64,000 nt of DNA from Setaria digitata (GCA_003640385.1 RCAB01000009.1:496001-560000), one strand, 5' to 3'; counted from the first letter of the stretch, positions 24,531 to 36,901 are shown. Translations and numbers: made by a program. The notes: a model not told the origin generated them from the letters alone.

Positions 24531-27500
24531 TTAACATATTTTAAGTGGACATGCAAAATGACCCATCTCAAGAGCAATAGCAAAAATACAAAATGCAATA
24601 TATGATATTATCATGATAACACCAAATAATTTATTCATTTTCCAATGTGACAAAGCAATTGATGCGACAAGAACGACAAGCATAATGAAAAGCATACCAA
24701 CGCTACATATTAGACCATTGCTAAAAAATTGAAATTTTTTTTATAAAATATTCAATCAATTAGTCGCAAATCAGTTTAATAGGTATGCAATGCATGTTTC
24801 TCATATGCGGCCTAGTATTTGAAAGTTTTCTTGAAAAGTCATAAATCTTACCTGGAAACTGAAATGTAATTTTGGGTTGTACCAGGATTACGAAGAGGTT
24901 CAACGATGAAAAATAACAGCCAAGGTATTGGAAGCCTAGAAATTGCAATAAATTAAATTGTCAGATTAGACTTATTATCGATCATTGTCTCAAATTCCAT
25001 TCATTGTCGAAAATACGAGGGGATCTTAATTTGTCTAATATAATTATATTCTAACTATTTATTATTATTATTGAATTTTTCTAAAAAATTTAATAAATTG
25101 ACTTTTACTTACCCAACACATACATCGAAAATATTGCTACCGACCGAACTAGACACTGCCATGTCACCAAGACCTTTCCTCGCCACAATAACACTTTAAA
25201 GAGTTTTTATTTTAGTAATTAAAACAAAACAAATTACTAATACTTTATTTTGTATATCTAAGCATAAAAATTCATGACATACTATTCACTTTTCAATATG
25301 AAAGTATTTTATACTTTCCATTATTTTGAGGGACCAACGCAAAGATTTTAATTTTTCCAAAGTCACCAAAGTTGCCTGGTTATTTATCTGACAGCATTTC
25401 ATTTCCGATTATGAAAGCTGACTCCATAAATCTGTCTGCTAATAGTTACCGAACGATTAGACTTATTATACCTGGTGATTAAATCAGGTATGCTTGTCCC
25501 CGCAGCCAATATTGTTAATCCGATTACCTAAATTAAATAATTTATTCAAATGCTTAGGGTATATATATGTAATTTAGATAAATATTATATAAGATATATA
25601 AAAATAATGAAATTTGAAGCGGAATAATAATTCTTAAATTATTGTCAGTATTGTCAGATGTGTAGAAATATATATATTTCTATATATATATATACATGCA
25701 TATTATATATCAAACTGTGGTGAGAAAGGGTCTTGGTAACATTCATGTATTTTTTCTACACATCTGATAATTTGCACGATAATTTAACACTTACAAATTA
25801 TTTCACTTCAAATTTTATTATTTCGTATATCTTGTATAACACTTATTTAAATTGAAGAAATCTGATAAAATAAAAAATTATCAGATTTCTTGGATCAATG
25901 GATTCGAGCAGGCAAAATAAAAATTACTTCATGTTTTTAAAAGAATTCAAATTTTTAGTGCTGTTAAAGATATACATTACCAATTAATACATTCAAAATT
26001 AAAGAAAAAGTAGGAAAAGTACGATATTATTCATCTATTATCATTATCGTTGTTGCCATCTAAACATTATTAATTGTGTTAATTAACAATTAACGACTAA
26101 TAAAAGACTGAATTAATAGTGCTGCAAAAAATTTACTTCTGTCGGCATAGCAATTGTTTCGCCGATTGTATTAGCTATCCAAACCATTATATAAGAATAA
26201 AACGCGATCCAAAAAATGGAGCCAATGAATGTAATTGGGAACCATTTGCGAGCATCCTAATTGATATATTTATTAAAATTATAATTTCTTTTCAAAATAC
26301 TAATTCCTAAAAGTTTTCCTGATTAAAAGAAAACAGGAAAGACAAAATTTAATTGAAACGAAGTTGTTGAAGAGAAAAAAAGTAAAATTTTCAGGATTTA
26401 ACAAGGATTTTTTCGGTTGGAATTTTCAACAAATTCATTAAGCTTATTTTAAAGTTTCCTTGAAAAAAATTACTACTTGAATAAGCAGCTGTTATTGAAT
26501 TAAAAATTGAAATTGTGAATTCAAACATATCTTTTCATCACCTTTTTCCTAACGTCAGGAAGTGTGACCCATAACGGAAATAAAATTGGCGACAGTGCTA
26601 AATAAAGAAGTTGTCGATGCAATTTCTCGGGCCAAGACATGTCTAGTGGCTTCTCTTCCTCTTCTTCAAGCATTTCTTTCTATAAATTGTGGTCTTATTT
26701 ATACATTCTTAAATTCTCCCTGCAACTTTTAATCTTAAGAGAATTAAATGAGATTCAAATTTAGCAGTTATTTGTGAAATATTGAATTTCATCATTATGT
26801 CAAAGACAAAAGATTTTCAATTGATTAAGATAGATTTATGCAACTTACTATTTCTGCTACACTAGCTGTATTAGGACAAACTGAGGTACGTTTAACTGTG
26901 AGATTACTACGTCCAATTTCCGAATCCGCACGCTCTATTTCACGCACCGAACGAGCCTGAAAAAACTGCATCATGGAAAAATATGCTAATCAAATTAATT
27001 CTAGCATTATTTTCAAAAATTCCCATCAATTAAAGTAGAAAAATAAATATGCTGAGGATTAACTCCTAAAAGCTTCATCATTCAAATATTGTTGCGAATA
27101 TAATTTATCATAATACCTCATTCCACCAACAATTTTAAAAAAGCGAAATATAAAAAACATCGATTGATTCTTTGATTGCTGCCTTATCCATTTTATCTTG
27201 TCACATGCACTAAGTGTTCAGCTATAACGAAAATTTAATTAAACCTTCTGCTCACTAGGATGATATTGCCAGCCACGAACAATTTCATCGAGCGTAATTT
27301 GCCCCGTTGTGCTATTAGTTTCATTCTGTATACTTGAACCTGAAAAGAAGTTTATTATTTCTCTGATGAAATATCACGTGGATATATTTCGACAGCGAAT
27401 ACATTTTCTTAAACTGTACTGAATTGAAGCTCTAACGAGATGATAATTATCTTATCTCCTCTCAATGCAATTTCAACATTTGGGTCTAATAAGTAAGGCG

Positions 27501-30500
27501 CACTGTTCATTTCACGTATTGCTGAGAATTGTAATTTGCAGATGGATTTCGTAACGTGTAGATCTAATCTATTGCAAAAGTTTTCAGAAGAATACTATAG
27601 GATTCAGTATATTGAGGATAAAGGTGTAGAAGTTAGCTGTTGATAACTTAACGTAAGATCGTGATTTAGAATGGAATTCAAGAAACAACTGGCAGTAAAG
27701 TCTTGGCGAGTTCGTGAGAATTTGAATGAAATTATAATATTGTCATTTAGTCAGTATATGTGCGACAAGACTGAAGCACTGACAGCAAGTTTTACGACAA
27801 ACTTTTGATATTGACATGATATATGTGTGTGAGATGGATTTCAAGAAAACAACATCAGGCGATGAAGAGCGCATATGCGTTTTATTTAAAGTGAATAAAC
27901 TATGCCGACTATCCAATCCATCATTTTCCACCCTGCCGTTATCACTTAATCACTGTTTATTACGAAATTTGATACGTCTCATTGCTTTTTTCTCTCTCTT
28001 TGAAAGAAGTAGCAGACCCTCAGATGTTGTTGGTCTTACAATTTGATCAAAAAACAGTGAAACATGTGGAATTTGTGGTACTTTTACCAAAGCAAGGACA
28101 CAGTGTTAAATTTCGAATTTTCAGCGATGACTGATGATAGAAGCGACGATGTCCACGCCGATCATGATGACGAGGAAATGGCACTCTTCGAAGCACTGCT
28201 AAATATCACTTCTGATAAATAGAATGCTTATCACAGCATGCTATTTCAAAAATTCAAATTTCGCAAATTTCAAATTCTTTTAAAAAATTGGACGGATAGT
28301 TGTCATATTTCGTATTAATCATCATCTGCATCATCATTTACCTATGATAATTTCTTGCTTCCACTGCTAAGTCACCGGCACATATATTTGAATTAAATTA
28401 TTTAGAATGAAAACGGAAGTTAATAAGGAATGCTATCTATTTATTTTCACGCCGAACAATGCTAATTTAATTAATTAAAATAAGAGAAAACATTTTGTAT
28501 AGTTTAACATGCCTTCATTGATGCCTTCCTGTAGTGGATCAAGACCTTGTGATAAAAGTTGAATAATGCCATTACGGAAAATTGCGCCGCTATGCAAAAT
28601 TGGAAAAGATTGACGACGTGAGAAGCTACTACGAGCTCGACTGTACGAATCGGATCTACCGGAAGCTGGAACGCATTGCTGTTCATCAAGTATTACAGGA
28701 TCATGCTGCGCAGATTGCATGCAAGATATGACGGTACTACCATCACCATCATAACTTACCGCACTATCTTTCTGAAATTTCATATACAGAAGCATTCAAT
28801 ATGCTAAATTTTCCATTGCAAATAACAACCACTAGCAGTCTGATCAATCGATAATTGTTATTTTCAGCATAATATTTTATTTTTCATTTCATTCCTAAAA
28901 ATATAATAAAAACACCGAAGGAAGAAAATTTCATATGTCGGTGTTATTTGAACAAAGTTCACATCATTTGCTGAACTTTTTTCTATCATTATTTAGAAAA
29001 TATAAAAAAGTGGAAAGATGAAAAGCTCCAATCAGTGCTCATTTTATTCTGAAAATAGTCTGATTTTTTAAGGAAATACACATTGAAGCATTTGCATGTT
29101 TATTGCTTCTAAGAAAGAAATTTTCGTCAAATTATTTGAAAAGAGGAAATTGTAAGAGGGATAAAAGCGCGTAAATGAGCACACTTTGAAATCAGAGATT
29201 TGAATCTCTTATTAAGGAATATGAAGATACCTGAAAGATATATAAGAGAATTAATGCCCACTAACAATGGTAAGGCGTGAACTACACATTGAGATCAATA
29301 GATTCATTTGAAAATTTGTTGGAAAAGTTTTTGCATTGAATCAATGGAAAACTACTGCCATAATATCGTACTTTTAAATTTTACAGATAAATCTGATATT
29401 AATTTTTCAAATTTAAATTTTCCATGACATTTTCTTACTTCCTTTCTTTCTTACACTTCGCTATTTCCAAAATTTATGTAACTGACAAAGTTTCGCTTAC
29501 ATCTTCTGCTGATATTCTTTTCGTTCCCTCTTCTTCCTCGTTTCTTTCCTTATTCGAAATACAACACTTTACAAAATTTTCGATGGTTTCGTTATATTTC
29601 ATAAACGTACAGTACAATATGTAAATGACAAATAAGCCAAATGCTTCGAACCAAAAAATCTATAATAATTCTAAAAATGAAGCAAGTTTCAATGTTTATC
29701 TTCCAAAAATTCATAACACTGTCATTTATTTCTTCCTTATTTTATTTGATCAAAGATTTGCTCAAAAAATAACCACTTATTGAAAAATTTCTTAATTACA
29801 ATCCAGTCATTGATCGATTTAATTGGTTTAAAATTAATTTTTAACTGACAAACAAAAATCCATCAAACCTGCTCATCAAGGAAGAAAATAACTAGCATGA
29901 ATAATGCCACCACGTAAAATGCTACGTCTCTGCAAGGACTAATTTTATATTTCTGATTGTCAGTAACCAAATTTTAATTACTTTTTATTTCTGCTATTTA
30001 AAACACATTAAATATGGAGTACAGTATTATCATAATTAAAATTAATTTATTGTAATTTATCAATTCCTCGAATCGGGCAGTTCAATTAAACAGAGAGTAC
30101 GCTAGATTGAAACACAAATTATGCGTTGATAGGCAGAATAATAATTGGATATAAAAGTATTGATAAAGGAAACCTAAATAAAGGCCACCAAGTTAGATGA
30201 AGAACACTATGAGAAAATATCGCACAACATGAGAGGACACAAAGTATGTTGAAAGTAGCACTCCCTGCAATGAATATAATTTCTATTAATGAACGGAAAA
30301 TATGAAGCATTCATTATCTTTCTACCAGTACTTTACACTAAGCTTTTTCAGAAATCTCTCTCTTTAATGTTATTGACTAAATATCAGAACTAAACTTTAA
30401 TTGAATTTGATTAACAATAATTTTAAAAAATATTAATTTTTTTTTGAATTAACAAATTAATTACTAATTAAAGTTATCCCTTACCAACAATGGTACCAAT

Positions 30501-31673
30501 GCCAACATTATTTTCAGCAATAAAAACACCAATCACAGATGTGAAAAATTCTGGTGCTGAACCACCGGCAGCCATAAATGTTGCACCTTTAATTTAAATT
30601 GCAATTAATGGCAGTAACACATGAGTTGGTTATACTGTAAAGATACTGTAGGCTACTGTATGATGGAATGTTGATCATAAATGAGAACTATCGTGATTTC
30701 GTATGTCTTGAAATAGCTCCCCACTAAATTAGTACATCGAGTTTTTGAATTAAAAGGAAGAATCAGAGAGGACGATATGAGAATGAAGAGAAGGTAAGGT
30801 CCAAATTCATTTTTAATCAATATTTTAGAATGTAATTACTTTCTTTATCAAGAGTTCATGGAGCTAGTTTTCAGTTTTGGTAACCTATGCAAATAGTCGC
30901 TAAAGTAATACAGGTATCTGTTTATGCTCCCTTTACTATTATTTATCGGGTAATTTATCCATACCTGCAACATCATCACTAATTGCCAGCTTATCAGTGA
31001 TAACACCTAACGATGGGACGAAGAATTCATCGCAAACAATGGCTAGTGCAATAAACATGTAAATCAAGCCAATAATGTGTAGGATAACTGTAAGCAACTA
31101 TTAGTGTACATTTGGCATAGATTTTTCAGTCACTTCAAAAAGTTCCAAATTTTCTAGCTATAACTGAAAATTTTACATATGCAAAAGTTTGGAATGGAGG
31201 AGTTTTTTTACTTGCGCCATGACGTCGTTGTTCAAGAGTAAACTGATCCGGTGGGAATTGACCGGCATCATTGTCGACCGAATCCGTCACAGTTCGCCTT
31301 GTTTCATTGCTGCAGAAAAACAGATTAGTGGTTGCTTTAAAAAACATTTATAATATTTGTTAGTGATGAAACATGCTGGAAGACGAAAATGGTACATTAA
31401 TCAGAAACCAATTCATGCAACAATTTTTCCGTTTCAGGAATTAAAATGACCAGAAAAATCAACTTGCATTTCACATTCTGGCAGAAAGCCCAATAATTTA
31501 CGATGACGGAAATTGATAGCGTATTGTTGCTGTGGTGGTAGTATTTGTTTTTGCAATTGTTGCTGTTCTTCGGAATTTAAACGAACCATTTGTATGGCAG
31601 ATACTAAGAATATTGCCAAGGAACAAAAAATAGCTCGTCGTATGAACGATTCATTGAAACGGCGATTTCTCAT
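24531..31673 (-). CDS. K+-dependent Na+/Ca2+ exchanger, NCKX/SLC24 family
   Basis: Membrane antiporter that extrudes Ca2+ with K+ in exchange for Na+. Exons: 31673-31451, 31334-31212, 31087-30965, 30586-30485, 30264-30174, 29929-29869, 29659-29501, 28771-28513, 27339-27245, 26956-26849, 26679-26542, 26256-26137, 25527-25472, 25193-25113, 24935-24852, 24720-24531; about 670 aa, as in NCKX2. An N-terminal signal-anchor ([17 protein letters not shown]) is followed by [15 protein letters not shown] and membrane segments. Alpha-1 repeat: [15 protein letters not shown]; alpha-2: [13 protein letters not shown] and [10 protein letters not shown]. The acidic residues matching NCKX2 E188, D548 and D575 are present; the last is tied to K+ dependence. 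A hydrophilic loop (exons 7-11) carries [19 protein letters not shown]. Two uncertain points: the exon 1/2 junction uses a TTTTTTAAAG acceptor, and the exon 8 donor appears to be GC. Counterparts in C. elegans are the NCKX-type ncx genes. Confidence 0.92.
25570..25854. repeat. Fold-back inverted repeat (MITE-like) in an NCKX intron
   Basis: The left arm (25,570-25,667) and the reverse complement of the right arm (25,754-25,854) match along almost their full length with scattered substitutions and a short indel. Shared anchors include AAATTTGAAG and CAGATGTGTAGAA. The roughly 85-nt centre contains a TA dinucleotide run. The element sits wholly inside the intron between exons 26256-26137 and 25527-25472. 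No reading frame is inside. It fits a non-autonomous fold-back element or a local palindromic duplication; I do not recognise the family. Confidence 0.75.
25855..25891. repeat. Perfect 14-bp stem, 9-nt loop hairpin in an NCKX intron
   Basis: AAGAAATCTGATAA at 25,855-25,868 pairs perfectly with TTATCAGATTTCTT at 25,878-25,891 around an A-rich 9-nt loop. It abuts the outer end of the fold-back element. Confidence 0.8.
28127..28222 (+). CDS. Small acidic ORF antisense within an NCKX intron, gene unknown
   Basis: A plus-strand 31-codon frame starts with ATG three nt after a strong acceptor (CGAATTTTCAG). It encodes an acidic start, [18 protein letters not shown], and a helical tail ending LNITSDK before TAG. 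It lies in the NCKX intron between exons 28771-28513 and 27339-27245, on the opposite strand. A further plus-strand frame at 27,816-28,046 might supply an upstream exon (a phase-1 donor would be needed). Composition and splice site make it more than random, but there is no family match. It may be the last exon of a tiny nested gene or a non-coding transcript. Confidence 0.25.
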   Translation: MTDDRSDDVHADHDDEEMALFEALLNITSDK

Positions 31674-31674
31674 C

Positions 31675-31676
31675 CT
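31675..31676 (-). other. Candidate trans-splice acceptor of the NCKX gene
   Basis: CTTTGACAG is followed by one G and then the ATG at 31,673. A one-base gap between splice site and start codon is typical of spliced-leader mRNAs. Confidence 0.5.
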
Positions 31677-32394
31677 GTCAAAGAGTTTTGTTAAGCTGGG
31701 AAAATCCCGAAAATCAGGATGTTTGTGAGTCTCGAAGGTCGTGCAAGATAAGCCTTAGATAATTTCGCTGATTTGTTTTCATAGTTAAATGCTCTAAAAC
31801 AACAGTTTTTGTCAAAATTTTAAAAAGTAAATTAAATTTTTTTCAAAGATAAATGGAGAAAATGGGGTTGTGATTTAAAGGAAAATCTGCAAAACGATAA
31901 GGTGATTTTCATTGCATTTAAATTACTTTTGTAACGAGATAAAAATAAACCCATCCAAAATTTCATTCTAAAAATCAAATCTAGTATTGAATTGGAAAAA
32001 AAAAAGCAACATTAAACGAATAATAGTCCAAAAAGAAATAAAATGTGATTTTAGGAGCGATAAAAAGAAAACAATTGGAAAGGAATTATTGACGATGAAA
32101 TTAAGCTCAGTTTTTGATTAAAATGTAAACGAAATCCAGCAGGCAACTTATTTTAATGAACAAATAAAATAAATGAATGGTTAAGTGAAGAGAAAATGCT
32201 ATGCGTATCATTTGTAGCAGTGAAAAAAAGAAAAGGTGCCTTCTTGCAGTAGTGAAATAATTGCTAATCCTTTCTCTTTTGCCATTAATTCTTTGAAGTT
32301 TACACTTCGACAGAAAAGCAAAGCAAAATAATGATTAATTGTTATAACTACAATAAAAACACTCTTATACATATCTGTATGTGACACGAAAACA

Positions 32395-32583
32395 GCAACA
32401 ACAACAACAACAATAACAGCAGTAACAACATTAAAGATTGAAATAATATTAATAACTGACTAAGATTGAAATAATAATTGATTAGTAATACTAAATAATA
32501 ATAGCAATGATAACGATAATAACAATAATAATAATAACAATAATAATAATAACAATAATAATAATAACAATAATAATAATAAC

Positions 32584-32635
<52 letters not shown>

Positions 32636-32745
32636 GAAATAATAAATAATAATAATGATAATAATAATAAATAATAATAATAATAAATAATAATAATAAT
32701 AAATAAAATAATAATAATAATAATAANGATAATAAAAGTAATAAC
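32395..32745. repeat. AAC then AAT trinucleotide microsatellite
   Basis: A short ACA/AAC run (about 32,395-32,420) is followed, from about 32,515, by a long AAT array with AAC interruptions. One ambiguous base (N) lies at 32,727. The poly-Leu frame on the minus strand is a repeat artefact. The true length is probably unreliable in this assembly. Confidence 0.9.
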
Positions 32746-33501
32746 AAATTTCTAATAAGTTATTAGCACTCGTAATAATAATATTCCCAGAATGTTAGTT
32801 GTATGATTAATAATGAAATCTCTGTACAATTGATGACTTAATTCTTTGTTAACCTGGTAGGTGAAAAGTCTTGAATAATTTTAGTAAAAGGTAATTTGGC
32901 ACCTGTCAAAATTTACTCTAGTATTTATTACTAAACGGATTTTAGACTACTGTAAATTTCTAGCATCTCTTGGATAGTGACATGCATTTTCGCTAAATGT
33001 TAATAAATCTGTTGCTGTGGAAATGTTTTATTAATATACAAAAATATTTAGGCTTATTATTGGCAGTTAGTTATCACTTATATTTCTGTGGTTTTCATTT
33101 GTGACAACAAGGCTTGTTTAAGGGATGTCACTGATGATGTATTGAACAATCTGCCTCAGACGATAAATTAAATATATTGTTGATAGATATTATGGATGAC
33201 AATAAGTTTGTCGGAGAACAAAATAGCAATATTTAAAAGTAATTTTTTGATTCACAGTGAAATTAATTAATCATAACTAATTTATTACCTGCGAAAACTA
33301 AAATTAAAATTCTGCCATTCTCAGGACTCCCATTATTCAGCTGAATCTTTCTTCCATCCGAAAATAATTACTTTTAATATATTCTGTGGTATTAAATTAA
33401 AACTAAAAGGTATTTCAAATTTAAAAAAAATGCTATTTGTCTTTTCTTTGTTTTTTTTTTTTTTTTTTTTTTTTGAACCTGACATATAAGTTAAACGATA
33501 C

Positions 33502-33775
33502 CTGACTGTAATGAACATGAAAAATCAGGATCTGAATAACATTTAAAGAGGGATAAGGGAAGAGGCGAAAAAATTTCAGATTTAGCACTGGAGCCAATCG
33601 GTGGCCTAATTGGTAATAAGGGGGTGGTTGTTGTGAAGAGCCCAGCATCTTTTTTGGCCATTACCGTGGCAGAAGACTTGTATGAAAACAATAATCCATC
33701 AAAAAAGTTACGTCGATGGGATGATGCGAATCCTATGGGAGCATTCTGAGGACGAATGTTCTTAGCATTTCTCAT
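33502..33775 (-). CDS. Candidate alternative first exon of the NCKX gene
   Basis: Minus-strand exon of 91 codons plus one base. ATG 33,775 lies six nt after a CTGTCTAG acceptor, as for a trans-spliced start. The frame is GC-richer than its flanks, contains KKDAGLFTTTTPLLPIRPPI and ends SLQS before the donor CAG/GTATCG (phase 1). NCKX exon 2 (31,334) requires a phase-1 entry, so this exon can splice straight to it, replacing the 31,673 exon. It encodes no signal-anchor, so the product would differ in its N-terminus. It does not fit upstream of the 31,673 exon (wrong phase). An unrelated gene is the alternative. Confidence 0.45.
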
Positions 33776-34883
33776 TTCAATCTAGACAGAACAACAAGTA
33801 TAAATTGTTGAGGTCCATAAACATGAAATGCAACAGCCGTACATTTTGTTTAGCAAATGAGTAAATATAATAATCAAAATTTCAATTCAACAGCAGAAAG
33901 TGAGTAGTGGAATTGCTGCCATGATGAGAGATTAATAATACTATTTCATATTGGAAAAGGATTAGAAATTACACTCTGAAAAAGTGACATTTAGGTAATA
34001 GCAAGTGGCGGGCAACAATGGCTGAATAATGACGCTTCAAGTAATAATAATTAGTATTAAATATTAGAATTCAAGGTAAAACTAAAAAATCTTTATCCAA
34101 ATTTCATTTGTTAAAAAGACAAACATTTAAAAAAAATGCAATGATATTGAATAGAAACCACTGAAAAGAAATCATAAAAAGTATTGGTTATATTATTCTT
34201 ATGATGCCGAAACCTATCTGGCTATAAACCTGCAAGTACCTGTCTGAATGTTGATATACTGATATCTGTCTACTGCTATCTGTTAATATATCAGCGTAAG
34301 TATTATCTATCGGGATGTTAAACATACACACAAATGTTTTACTTCACTGAAACAATTTCAGTATCGTTATTTTCAATTCCCAACGACAGACATATTGGGA
34401 ACCAAACTTCAGGATAATGATGAAAAAAATTTACTCTAGTAAAAAAAGTTCCGAAAGGTTTTTCCTGGAATTACAGGGAAAATCTAAAGGAAAATTTTGA
34501 GCAATAAAAGGTGCTGTAGTGAAAGGCCGTGCTGGCTTGCAAAAGGAATCTATTAGTAATGATTATCAAATGCAAAGTACTGTCACAAATTTACCTCCAG
34601 CTTCCCTTGTTTTTCCAACAAATTTATTTTAAGTATAAATAATGCAATCTAATTTATAATTTAAATTATAATTTTCAAAATTGTAAACTAAAATTTCTAA
34701 ATCAAAATATTCTATTCTGTTTGAGTTTTTAAGGCAAATAAAAAATATTGTTTGGTTGACGAAAATGTTATTGACAGCTATTTTGAATATTTAATACATT
34801 TCATTTAGAAAATTAGCTCCAACCAATAAAAATAGCCATGGAAGCTGACAAATGGGAGGGAAAAGTGGCCTAACAATGATAAG

Positions 34884-34983
34884 AGCCATATAGAACAGGC
34901 TACTAATTGTTTCCTCAGGTAGTCTCTTGACAACTGACAAAAGCCATATAGAACAGGCTGCTAATTGTTTCCCCAGGTAGTCT
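34884..34983. repeat. Tandem duplication, 42-bp core in two copies
   Basis: 34,884-34,925 and 34,942-34,983 match except for two or three bases, sharing AGCCATATAGAACAGGCT and CAGGTAGTCT. The spacer ACTTGACAACTGA-type sequence recurs again near 35,012-35,029, so the underlying period is longer than the core. Confidence 0.85.
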
Positions 34984-36315
34984 CACATTATGCTCATACT
35001 TTCAACTCTCACTTGACAACTGATAAAAGTTGTATTTTGGTTCATAATCTAAAAGATGCATTCGAGTGACATGTTGAATTATGTATCAAATTACAAAGGA
35101 AAAGGAAGAAACCATTGCCTCACTTATCCTTTCCCTTGCCAAACAACTACATATATTGTCACACTTAATTTGTTGACTACTGAAAGGCAATAAATCAGCT
35201 GTTATTCAGAAGGCTAACTTTTTACAAGTAACTATTTAACCTCACTCTGAGTACTGGAGATTAGCTTCAGTAAAGCCAAGTTTTGGTAATCAGTTAATTC
35301 CAGCAATATGTAATTTCAACCGCAAAAGTACTATTTGAAATTAAAATGATTCTCTATTCTGTTGAAATGATCAATAAGTCTCTTACAAATTTGATAATAA
35401 AAGTAAAACAATTAGTAAAGGTCCTTGCACACCGATTGAAATTTCAAATATTTTAAAAAATTTAACTTTCGCAATTGCAAAAAAGATCGGTCTATGCAAT
35501 CATTTCTGTTATTTCTTTAAAAAAAAAGCACTCTCATAAGGAACTGAAAATAACGCCACCGTCCAATAAAACGTTAATAGAAAATTTTTCTTCATATTTC
35601 TTCCATAAATTATCGTCAATGACGAGGGATGATTGAGGGATTTTTGTGATTATGTTTCCAGAAAATTTCGGAAAAATTCCATTTCATTAACTAAACGAAT
35701 TTGTTTTAATTTTTCAGTTGGATTCTGAAGAAAAACTAATACACAGAGAGAATCGATGAAATAGTTTTTGGAAAATGTCGAAGAAGAATGATTTGTTGCT
35801 TGCATTTTTTTTCGGCTGATTAAATTGGCCAAGAAGCTTCGCTTTCTTTTCCTTCAAAAGTGATTTACTATTTGATTTGGCACATTTAATATAAGAATAT
35901 TATGTTTCAGAATCAAAAAATTACATTTTGAATGGAAATCGACGTGCGTAAAAATCAACGATCGTAAAATTGCTGTTCACTAATTAAATGCGAAATTAAC
36001 TAGAAGCTGTCATTTATATTTGCGGCAAAACATTCACCTTACTGATTATCAAATATTAACCGTCAAAATGCTACCGAAACTGTTTGGTGGCTATTCGGAA
36101 TGGTTTCTTTGTGCTTTTAGATGTTATGCTTTAACAGTACGCTACACATTTGTGCGCCTCACTTTTTATTTATTAACTGCATGATCGTTAATCAGAATTG
36201 GCCTATATCAGTTAATTAACAAATAAGAACATCGATTTGGCTTGTTTGAAGGAAGTCTTAGAAGTACACTTGACACTTAACGCATTTTTAAGGGCTCAGC
36301 ATTGTTCCCAGCGTA

Positions 36316-36360
36316 AGATTCTATCTATAATAAAGCATTGCTTTATTATAAATAGAATCT
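36316..36360. repeat. Near-perfect 22-bp stem hairpin
   Basis: Arms 36,316-36,337 and 36,339-36,360 are complementary with a single mismatch and essentially no loop. The ends read AGATTCTAT and ATAGAATCT. It is too short for a typical pre-miRNA. It may be a cruciform-forming palindrome or a relic of an inverted-repeat element. Confidence 0.85.
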
Positions 36361-36426
36361 AAACCCTAATTACTCACTACCCTTACGACCAACTTTATTG
36401 ATTTTTCAAAAATTTAAAAAAGTTCA

Positions 36427-36518
36427 TATTTTAACAGCCTACTTTTCATTCCCTGTTCATGAAGAAGTCTANATATTCTAACAGCCTACTTTTCATTCCC
36501 TGTTCATGAAGAAGTCTA
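36427..36518. repeat. 45-bp direct duplication around an N
   Basis: Copies at 36,427-36,471 and 36,474-36,518 differ at one base and are separated by an ambiguous base at 36,472. A single N between identical repeats suggests a gap join or collapsed-read artefact more than biology. Confidence 0.85.
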
Positions 36519-36901
36519 CGATTCGCATAGGACTTGAACAATTCTGAATCTGAAAGTTTCAGAATTTTTTCTAAAAATTCGGAAACTTAACTTATTTAGA
36601 CTGCTGCGATGAATTATTATTATTGATTATTAATATTGTCCAAAATTGGGGACACTCAGACGAAGATTGCGGGTTGATACGTGAAGTGAAAATGAAGAAA
36701 TGATGATGCATAGTGTTTTAATAGGTAAATTCTATCGGTATGTGGACAGAAATATTAGAAGAAAAACATGTACAACAACAGCTCCTTTCTATTTCACAAA
36801 ATTTAGCAGCCAAAAATAATTTGCTAATAGTTCAATGATTGTGACTGTGAAATGGTGGCCAGATATTAGTGCACTGGAGCATGAAGTAATGTGTATAGGC
36901 A

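Larger units (their letters stand above)
31674..33501. other. Region between the two candidate first exons of NCKX
   Basis: AT-rich sequence without supported exons except the microsatellite at about 32,395-32,745. If the 33,502-33,775 exon is used, this is an intron; otherwise it is the 5' flank and promoter region of the NCKX gene. Confidence 0.5.

Noticed and set aside
32460..32747. 95-codon Leu/Tyr-rich frame on the minus strand
   Set aside because: Translation of the AAT microsatellite, containing an N.
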